Assembly (NCBI GenBank): GCA_948144175.1
Contig: CANXME010002591.1
Span: 3,347,001-3,411,000, forward strand
DNA length: 64,000 bases
DNA from: Closterium sp. NIES-65
Taxonomy: Eukaryota > Streptophyta > Zygnematophyceae > Desmidiales > Closteriaceae
Reading direction: 5' to 3'
Shown: piece after piece, positions 56,213 to 64,000 of the stretch
Position numbering within the stretch: the first letter of the stretch is position 1
How the letters are laid out: each line of letters starts with the position of its first letter
Notes under the pieces: model-generated
Told to the model about the DNA's origin: nothing
The model's database searches: none
Seen by the model: the letters and a program-made list of their open reading frames with translations, nothing else
Position numbers and translations under genes: made by a program

Positions 56213-59200
56213 ATGGCTACCCCTAGTATCCTAGCTTTTGACGCTGAGGGTCGCGCCATTGATTTTGAGGTCTGGTTAGACGACCTGCAGCTGTTCTTAC
56301 AGTGCGACAGGGCTGACGGCCTTTCTCTCTTTGACCTCACCTCTGGCGCCTCTCCTGCTCCTGCTGCTGATGCTGATCCCACTGTCCGCTCTCAGTGGGC
56401 CACCCGCGATGCTGCTGCACGTCTTGCTGTGCGTCGCCACCTCCCTACCTCTGAGCGTGCGCACTTTAGTCAGTACAAGAGTGCTCAGACCTTGTACGAC
56501 GCTGTAGTTGCGCGCTACTCCTCCCCTGCCACTGCTGCACTGAGCCGTCTCATGCTTCCCTACCTCTTTCCTGACCTCTCTGCCTTTCCCACTGTCGCTG
56601 ACCTCATTACGCACCTCCGCACTAGTGACACTCGCTACCCGCGCTGCCCTTCCTGCTGAGTTCTGCGCTAAGAACCCACCCCCCATGTACATCGCTCTCT
56701 ACTACGTAGTCGCGCGCCTCCCTGACCCCCTTCGCGTCGTCAGGGACCACTTTCTCGCAGTCTGTCCCACCACCCTCACCGTCGACCTCCTCGAGAAGGC
56801 CCTCCTCGCAGCGGAGAAGAGCATAGTCGCTGTAGGTGCTTCTCGTGGTGACCCTCGCACCCCCATCTTTGAGGGGTGCTCTCCTTCCCCCTTGCTGCCC
56901 TCTGTTGCCTCTGCTGCTGCTGCCGACCTGCTTGGTCTTGAGTCGGTCGGCGCGGCGTCTGCCCCTAGTGGGAGACGTCGCTCCAGCAAGGGCAAGGGGG
57001 GCAAGGGCGCGGGTGGAGCTGGAGGGGGCGGTGGCGGTAGCGGTGGTGGCGGCGGAGGGAGTGGGGGTGGCGGCGGGACTAGTGGCGGGGGTGGTGGTGG
57101 TGGTGGCAGCAGCGGCGGAGACGGTGGTGGTGGTGCCAGCAGTGGTGGTGGAGGCAGCAGCGGAGGTGGAGGCGGCGGAGGTGGAGGCGGTGGAGGCGGC
57201 AGCGGAGGAGGCGGTGGTGGTGGAGGAGGTGGAGCTGGTCGGGGTGGTACCCAGCAGCGTAGCGGCGGTGGTGGTGGCCAGCGCTCGCAGCGGCAGCAGC
57301 AGCAGCGCTCGCGGGACATCCCTCCGCCTCAGCAGCTTCGTGAGTGGTACGCTGGGCGTCAGAGGGGTGGGGGTACTGGTCCCTGCACCTACGTTCTTTG
57401 TTCCGGCGACCGCGCGGGTGAGCAGTGTGGGGGTGCCCACGCCACCCAGCGCTGCTTTGGCCGCCTGACGGACGCTTGGCGTCAGCAGTTCCCTGGGGCT
57501 AGTGAGATCCCTCGCTGGGATGAGCTGCTTAGGGCTGGTGTAGCGATCTTTGATCTTGATTTTGATGCTATCCTTGCTGCTATGTATGCTGTGACTTATA
57601 GTGAGGAGAATGAGGGTTACCGGTGTTTCCAGCCCGACCCGGGCATTGGTACTGCTGCGCTAGGTGCTTGTGAGGCTGCTGCTCTAGGTGCCAGTGCGTC
57701 TGCGCTCTCAGGTACTGGTGAGACTGCGCTCTCAGGTACTGCGTCGTCCTCGTCCTCCCTCACTTTCACACTTGACTCCGGGGCTTCTCGCTCCTTCTTT
57801 CGAGACCGCACTACCCTTACGCCGCTCGGCCGGCCGGTTGCAGTCTCCCTTGCTGACCCCTCTGGGGGTCCTGTCCTGTCTCACTTCTCCACTGTCCTCC
57901 CGTGTCCAGCTGCCCCTTCCGGCACCCTGTCTGGTCTGTACCTTCCCTCGTTCTCTACGAACTTGGTGAGTGGCGCGGACCTGCAGGATGTGGGGGTTCA
58001 CCAGTTCACTCCTGCGAGTCAGCGGGTGACCCACTGCACGGAGGCACGCACAGGCCGACACCTGGCCACGTTCTCGCGTCGGCCGGGGTCGAGTCTCTAC
58101 ACCCTGACCGTTGAGTCTCCTCCTGTCCCTGCGTCTGGTCAGGTGGCTGCGTCAGGTCAGGTGCTTGCTGCTGCGTCCCGGTCAGGTCCTGAGTCTGCCC
58201 CCTGTTCTTGTCGCCTCCTGTCTCACGAGACTCTCCTGTGGCACCACCGTCTTGGCCACCCCTCCTTGCCCCGTCTTCGGAGCATGGCTTCCCGTGTCCT
58301 TGTCTCTGGTCTTCCCCAGTCTCTCCCTCCTCTCCCCTCCGGGCCAGGACCTTCCTGTGTCCCCTGTGTCGAGGGTCGCCTCCGGGCTACTCCTCACTCC
58401 TCCCACTTCCCCCCGACAGAGGTTCCCCTGCAGACGCTTCACATGGATGTGTGGGGCCCAGCCCCCGTCCGTGGGCAGGGTCACGAGCGCTACTTCCTGT
58501 TGGTGGTTGACGACTACTCGCGTTACACCACAGTCCTCCCCTTGCGCAGCAAGGGTGCGGTCACTGAGGTGCTGATCGACTGGATCCGCGAGGCTCGTCT
58601 CCAGCTCAGGAAGAGCTTCGGCTCGGACTTTCCTGTTCTGCGTCTGCACTCGGACAGAGGCGGAGAGTTCTCTTCTCGCCTTCTGCGAGACTACTGTCGT
58701 GCACGGGGGATCCGCCAGACCTTCACGCTTCCGGACTCACCACAGCAAAATGGGATTGCTGAGCGCCGCATTGGCATGGTCATGGATGTTGCTCGTACGT
58801 CCATGATGCATGCGGCTGCCCCCCATTTTCTGTGGCCGTTTGCGGTGAGGTACGCGGCGCATCAGCTCAACCTTCACCCCCGGGTCTCTCGGCCTGCGAT
58901 GTCCCCAGCCTTGCTGTGGACGGGGAAGGTTGGCGATGCGTCTGTGTTCCGTGTCTGGGGATCTCGGGCGTTTGTCCGCGACTTGTCTGCGGACAAGCTG
59001 TCCCCTCGTGCTGCTCCCTGTGTCTTCCTTGGCTTCCCCACTGACGCCCCAGGGTGGCAGTTTTACCACCCCTCCTCTCGTCGTGTTCTGTCCTCCCAGG
59101 ACGTCACGTTCGACGAGTCAGTCCCCTTCTACCGTCTCTTCCCCTACCGCACTCCTTCCCTCCCCCCTCCCCCGGACTTCCTTGTGCCGGTTCCCCCCCC

Positions 59201-62117
59201 GGTAGACCCCCTCCCCCCTCAGGTTCCTGCCCCCTCAGGTGTGTCCCAGGTAGACGCCGTTGACCCGGTCGAGGTTACTGGTGACTCTGGTGCTGCTGCG
59301 GGTGCTAAGCCTGGGGGTGCTGACTCTTGGGGTGCTGTGCGCGGGGGTGCTGAGCCTGGGGGTGCTACTGCTGGGGGTGCTGGGCCTGGGGGTGCTACTG
59401 CGGAGGGTGCGGAGCCTGGGGGTGCTGAGCCGGGGGGTGCTGTGCCTGGAGGTGCTGGGTCTGGGGGTGCTGGGTCGGGAGCTGCTGAGCCTGGGGGTGC
59501 TGAGCTGGGAGCTGCTGAGCCTGGGGGTGCTGCGTCTGGAGCTGCTGAGCCTGGGGTTTCTCCTGCTGCTGCGTCTCGCCGGGAGCCCCTCTCTCCACAG
59601 GAGCTGCGCGAGTGGTTCGCTCGCCGCTGGAGGCGTGCTGCTGAGTCTGGAGGTGCTGCTGGAGCTGGAGCTGGAGCTTCTTCGACCGTCGAGGGTGCGG
59701 GTGCTGCCGGTCCCGGAGCTGCTGGACCTGCGGGTCCTCCTGGAGCTGGAGCTGCTGAGGGCGTTGGTGCTGAGCCTACTGCTGTTGGTCCTACCGCTGG
59801 AGGTGTGGGTGGCGCTGGTGCTGTCGCTGAGGGTGCTGGTGCTGTCCCTGCTGAGTCTGGAGCTGCGGCGCGGCCTCGGCCGTACTTCGTTCCGCTCCTG
59901 CAGCAGGTTCTTGGTCTTTCTCCTCCAGTAGAGGGTCCACCGCCTGTCCAGTCGCAGTCCCTGCTGGAGCCTTCCTCTCCACTGCCTGCTCCCTCTCCGT
60001 ACACTGGTCCTACTGGAGGTCTAGCTGAGCGTCGTGAGCCTGCGTCTCGTCCCGCGTCGCTTGTTCGTGCTGCTCGCACTAGTGGTCGCAGTTCGCGTCA
60101 GCGTCCTCCTCCTGTCCCTGGCACGCACCGGATGTCTTTGCGTCCGTCCACTGCTCCTCTGCGTGCCCCTTTGCCTTCTCCTCCTGAGTCCTCTCTTCCT
60201 GCGCTTGCCGACCCTGAGTCGGACTCTCTTCGTGCTGCCAGTCCTACTGTCACGCGTCTGCTTGCTACTGTCGTCACTGACCCCTCTTTTGAGTCCACTG
60301 CTGCGTCTGCTCTAGTCGCTGAGCTCGTCGACTTTGCTGCTCGCTGTCGTCTCGACTACGCTGCTAGTTTTGTTGCTGAGTCTGCGTCTGTCTGTCCTCC
60401 GTCCGTCGGGGGTGAGTGTGCTCTTGGCACGGACGTACTAGAAGACAGGCAGGAGGAGTTCCAGTGTCTAGCGGCTGCTTCACCTCATCTCGCGTCTGTA
60501 CTGCTTGCCCCTGAGGGAGACCCGGATGCACTAGACATCCCGACTCCGCGTTCTTACGCGGAGGCCGTAGAGGGTCCCTACTCCTCTCAGTGGCAGGCAG
60601 CTATGGATGCAGAGATGGCTTCCTGGAAGTCCACAGGCACCTACGTTGACGCGGTTCCCCCTCCTGGGGCGAACATCGTCAGTGGCATGTGGATCTTCAG
60701 GGTGAAGCGGCCGCCGGGCTCTCCACCTGTCTTCAAGGCACGGTACATTGCTCGTGGCTTCAGTCAGCGGCAGGGAGTTGACTACTTTCAGACCTTCTCT
60801 CCCACCCCGAAGATGACTACTCTTCGGGTGCTGCTGCACATAGCCGCTCAGCGCGACTATGAGCTTCACTCTCTCGACTTCAGCACTGCGTTCTTGCAGG
60901 GTAGCCTGCACGAGGAGATCTGGCTTCGCCGTCCACCTGGCTTCACTGGGACTTTCCCTCCTGGCACCCAGTGGAGCCTCCGACGGCCAGTCTACGGTCT
61001 CCGCCAGGCACCGCGTGAGTGGCACGACACACTGAGGACTACGCTTGTGGCTCTTGGGTTTGCTCCTTCTACTGCTGACCCGTCGCTGTTTCTTCGCACC
61101 GACACTTCCCTGCCGCCGTTCTACATCCTCGTGTACGTCGACGACTTGGTCTTTGCCACAGCGGACACTGCTGGACTCGCCTGCGTGAAGTCCGAGCTGC
61201 TGAAGAGACACACGTGCACAGACCTGGGTGAACTGCGCAGCTACCTTGGCTTGCAGATCACTCGGGACAGAGCACGCCGCACCATTACCTTGACTCAGTC
61301 ACACATGGTGCAGCAGGTCCTTCAGCGCTTCGGCTTCACGTACTCCTCGCCTCAGGCCACTCCTCTGCCTACTCGCCACTCACTCTCAGCTCTGCCTTCG
61401 GATGAGTCCGTAGAGTCGAGTGGTCCGTATGCAGAGCTTGTTGGCTGCCTCATGTACCTGATGACCTGCACACGACCTGACCTTGCATACCCTCTGAGCA
61501 TTCTTGCACGCTATGTTGCTCCTGGGAGACACAGACCAGAGCACATGGCTGCAGCGAAGAGGGTATTGCGCTACCTGTGCAGTACGTCGGGCATGGGGCT
61601 AGTGCTTGGAGGGCGGAGTCCAGTGGTCCTTACCGGCCACGCGGACGCTTCTTGGGCTGACGACCAGGCTACGCAGCGGTCGTCACAGGGTTACACCTTC
61701 AGCCTTGGTTCCGGCTCTGTCTCGTGGCGGTCTACTCGCTCGTCTTCGGTTCTCGGCTCCAGTTGTGAGGCTGAGATCTACGCCGGGGCCATGGCTGCAC
61801 AGGAGCTTCGCTGGCTCACCTACCTGCTGACTGACCTTGGAGAGCCGCCTCGTTCTCCTCCAGTGCTGTACGTAGACAACAAGGCCATGCTAGCCTTGTG
61901 TCGAGAGCAGCGCTTGGAGCACAGAACGAAGCACATTGCTCTCCGCTACTTCCTTGCTCGTGAGCTGCAGCAGCGTGGTCAGTTGCGACTTGCGTACGTG
62001 GCCTCTGAGGCCAACACTGCTGATGTGTTCACCAAGGCACTCGCGCCTTGTGACCATCAGCGCTTTTGCACCCAGCTGGGTCTTGTGCCTGTCTTGCCTC
62101 ACTTGCTGTCCTCCTGA
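56213..62117 (+). CDS. Family-A Copia gag-pol polyprotein, one 1-nt frameshift in gag
   Basis: Gag starts at 56213 (MATPSILAFDAEGRAIDFEV) and runs in frame to about 56638, where one extra C (relative to the copies at 44090 and 51130) shifts it to a stop at 56659. The remaining frame is open to the TGA at 62115 (1830 codons counted from 56625). Order: gag C-terminus; Gly-rich tract of about 75 residues; finger CTYVLCSGDRAGEQCGGAHATQ; protease LDSGASRSFFRD near residue 382 of the long frame; GAG-pre-integrase LLWHHRLGHPSLPRL; integrase DVWGPAPVRGQ, LHSDRGGEF, QQNGIAERRIG; GGAEP-type linker; RT with YVDD near 1502; RNase H with HADASWAD, SSCEAEIYA, and DVFTKALAP. All catalytic motifs are present. 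The shift may be a mutation or a base-call error. Confidence 0.92.
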
Positions 62118-62891
62118 CTTCACTTGTACTGTGACATATATATATACCTGCTCTTGCTTGTCTAGTTTTATATATATGTCTGTACTCCTGCATGTGAACT
62201 GGCCTCTGGCCCTGCTCTTGTGCTCGGACTGTGTGGTGACGTTGTGATCCACCCTGAGCTTGCTTTGCTTGACTGGTCTTGTGACCCCTTGTTCTCCCCC
62301 ACTTTGCCTATGGGGGTGTGTCAAACATTATATATGTTATGCTTGTGTAGGCTACAGTGGGTTAGCCTATAGGGGGTACACAATTCTAGGGTTTCCTACT
62401 TGTACTCATTTCACTGCTAGTTCATTCATTCCTGTTCTCTTATCTTTCACACATAGGCAATATGGGAGTGTCGCGCAATACACGCAACAGATGGAGGAAT
62501 TTTATAATCGCATTCCCGACATTACCGAGGGCGAAAAAATTCAGTCCTACATCGCGGGGCTGAAAACCGACATTCGGCGCCAGGTTGCAGCAGCGAATTG
62601 CAGCAGCTACAGCGAAATCGTATCGGCCGCGGAGCGCTTTGACTTGGTCAACTCCGGGACACGACGACCCCACGTCGTCGCATCATGACAAGGGGATCGC
62701 TCGGCTTCAACCACGTTCGCCGACCCCATGGAAGTCGACAAATTCGACGCGAGTTCACGTCCTGCAAAAAACAAAACACTTTGCGAATTTTGCGGCGCAA
62801 ACGGACATCGGATTGTCGACTGTTTTCACATGAAATCTGCACGTGCGGCATTCCGAGCTCGTGGGAGTGGCGAAACTAAAAACAAAAAGTC

Positions 62892-62947
62892 AAAAAACGG
62901 ATCTCGCCAGTGATTGCGGATCGTGCTGGCGAGAAAAAACAGATCCG
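62892..62947 (+). promoter_or_regulatory. Candidate -1 ribosomal frameshift signal at gag/pol junction
   Basis: The heptamer AAAAAAC (62892-62898) lies in the gag frame as A-AAA-AAC. Four nucleotides later an 8-bp perfect stem CTCGCCAG/CTGGCGAG (62903-62910 with 62926-62933, loop 15 nt) begins, extendable by GGATC/GATCC. The gag stop TGA is at 62911, and the -1 frame is open from here to the window end and encodes the protease. Confidence 0.75.
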
Positions 62948-64000
62948 AAAACGTCAGCGCAATCTGGACCGAATCGAAATTGAAGGACAGCATTGGGCGC
63001 GAGATTTGGAGAATCAAGGGCGAAATCCCAAGCCCCTTGACCGAAATTTGTCAGAGGAATTCGCCGAGAAAAAGAAAACCTCCGCGAAAACAGCCTCCAC
63101 CAAGACGGGAACTCTCCAATTCGACCCCGGGAAAAAACAGAATTCGTTAAAGTTATCTTTCAAAGATGCTTTAATGAAGACTGGCGTTTTTCGCGGGTCC
63201 GGAGCCATAAACAAATTCCGGGAAGAACTCCAGAGGAAGCAGACAATTAAAGAAGTGGTACCGGTGCCTACGGAGCTGGGGAAAAAATTAAGGAGTGTGG
63301 AAAGGAGTAGACCTTTTCACGGCGTCAACGTCCTCTCCCGGAACCAGCCCAAGACGACTCTCCACTCCCCAGGGAAGAAGTCTATGGAGCTGAAGCAGCT
63401 GAAGAGGCAGCTGGGAGTTCAAAAGAAGCTGCAGAAACTCCGAAAACCCCTCAAGGATGCATCCAGTGGATCGCAGGCATCGACCGGATCCACCCCCTCA
63501 GGGTCAACCTGTACGGTTACTACCTCTACTCCTGGCATTGGAGAAGAGCCTTTCTCCACGCAGCCCAGGCCAGCTAGTTGTCCAGAAGAAAGCAGTGGAA
63601 CCACGGTGTGTACTGAATATTGGGATGTACCCTATGATCCTATTAATGAGACTATTTTTGGGTACTCCGAGCAACGCTCACCACTCCTGCTCGAGGTGAT
63701 CTGCAACGGGCAGCGCCTCCAAGCACTCGTGGACAGCGGGGCGTCGCACAGCGTCTATGACAAAAAGGCAATCGATCGACTCGGAAGTGACATCAAGTCC
63801 TCAAGCTTCTCTGCAACGATGGTGGATGGCAGTAAGCTACCTATCTACGGGGAAACACGGTTGCTACTCCAGATTGGACCCCTTCGATGGAAGCCTGCTC
63901 TCCCCGTCACAAATATCAAAGGACTCGACGTAATCTTCGGGAGAGACTTTCTTAAAAAGTTCAACCCCGAGATCAACTGGGTTAACCAGACGGCCAACAT
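62899..64000 (+). CDS. Gypsy pol, N-terminal part with aspartic protease (runs off window)
   Basis: This is the -1 frame relative to gag, open for at least 365 codons with no stop before the edge. It begins with a basic, Lys/Arg-rich stretch (AGEKKQIRKRQRNLDR), then a linker, then a retropepsin domain: LLLEVICNGQRLQALVDSGASHSVYD with catalytic Asp-Ser-Gly near 63732, VDGSKLPIYGE and GLDVIFGRDFLKKF (the second hydrophobic-Gly motif) near 63926. RT, RNase H and integrase should follow outside the window. The first in-frame ATG is at 63174, downstream of coding-like sequence, which supports translation by frameshifting instead of a separate start. Confidence 0.82.

Larger units (their letters stand above)
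54973..62451 (+). mobile_element. Near-intact family-A Copia, 7479 bp
   Basis: 133-bp LTRs (54973-55105 and 62319-62451) start TGTCAAACATTATATATG and differ by one base near the end (TCTCA versus TCACA). A perfect 5-bp target duplication CATAG (54968-54972, 62452-62456) lies in Gypsy gag. The primer-binding site TGGTATAGAGCG is at 55106. The leader (55140-56200) is a 1-kb GC-rich array. One long polyprotein frame is present apart from a 1-nt gag insertion. The insertion is very young by LTR identity. Confidence 0.96.
54467..62913 (+). pseudogene. Gypsy gag, split by Copia and carrying one in-frame stop
   Basis: Part 1 is 54467-54972 (MGSPATNDVTQQLFAQIAKM, a coiled-coil N-terminus, then a retrotransposon gag domain with RRWLATMEIYF and MRGPALEWLG). 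Part 2 resumes at 62457 after the second CATAG copy in the same frame (QYTQQMEEFYNRIPD, IQSYIAGLK), then a zinc knuckle CEFCGANGHRIVDC (CX2CX4HX4C) and the stop at 62911. Removing the Copia and one target repeat leaves 320 codons, with a single TGA at 62686 between the gag domain and the knuckle. The ATG was chosen because it begins the conserved frame just after the leader. Gag forms the particle and binds RNA. Confidence 0.85.
53901..64000 (+). mobile_element. Ty3/Gypsy retrotransposon, 5' part, with nested Copia
   Basis: The 5' LTR is 53901-54301 (TGTGAGAGGACG to TCCTGTGACA, about 401 bp), AT-rich, with a TATAAATA box at 54240. A primer-binding site TGGTAATCAGAGC begins at about 54304. Gag starts at 54467, is split at 54972/62457 by a full Copia, and ends at 62913. 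Pol starts in the -1 frame with an aspartic protease and runs off the window. It is inserted in the linker region of Copia D. Confidence 0.9.

Noticed and set aside
56702-57319. Pro-rich antisense frames opposite Gly-rich gag
   Set aside because: They mirror GGN codons on the coding strand; the sense strand has a complete Copia polyprotein.

Overview
The window is nuclear DNA of a green-lineage eukaryote, most probably a streptophyte (charophyte) alga; a zygnematophyte such as Closterium would fit, but that is inference. Support: spliced genes with GT-AG introns, a KAI2-type karrikin-receptor-like hydrolase, a reticulon, an RlmN-like radical-SAM enzyme with a transit-peptide-like N-terminus, and many plant-type Ty1/Copia elements primed by initiator-Met tRNA. 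Introns are long and full of polypyrimidine tracts, microsatellites and minisatellites.

Layout. About 1-24 kb is host territory with four spliced genes: KAI2-like (+, 1301-3970), a secretory-type CPYC glutaredoxin (-, 6383-7586), an RlmN-like 23S rRNA/tRNA methyltransferase (-, 15585-21941, nine exons) and a reticulon (+, 22756-23806). Exon chains were rebuilt by hand; every junction keeps frame and has GT-AG borders. Between the genes lie a 677-bp hAT-type MITE with an 8-bp target duplication, a 1.6-kb non-autonomous LTR element with a 5-bp target duplication, a Copia 3' remnant, and several large tandem-repeat tracts.

About 24-64 kb is a retrotransposon nest. A hAT fragment is broken by a Copia 5' end (24265). 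Next comes an intact family-B Copia on the minus strand (24682-30753, 1728-aa polyprotein), flanked by an exact-length 287-bp duplication. A second family-B element (31041) follows and fuses in frame to a family-A Copia fragment (about 33637). That fragment meets a minus-strand family-A copy (37019-44002) head to head, and the minus copy carries its own nested non-autonomous element (37808-39161). A plus-strand family-A copy (44003) is then invaded by Copia D (49581), which is invaded by a Ty3/Gypsy element (53901). The Gypsy gag is in turn invaded by a nearly intact family-A Copia (54973-62451, TSD CATAG). The Gypsy element runs off the right edge.

The most interesting signals are: (1) degraded copies of exon pieces with their splice sites scattered through the introns of KAI2 and RlmN, near a recurring dyad motif; (2) a textbook -1 frameshift signal (AAAAAAC plus an 8-bp stem) at the Gypsy gag/pol junction; (3) the 287-bp duplication and the shared insertion point of two family-B elements; (4) an open chimeric Copia reading frame; (5) a family-B protease with Asp-Ser-Cys in place of Asp-Ser/Thr-Gly. 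No tRNA, rRNA or CRISPR was seen.
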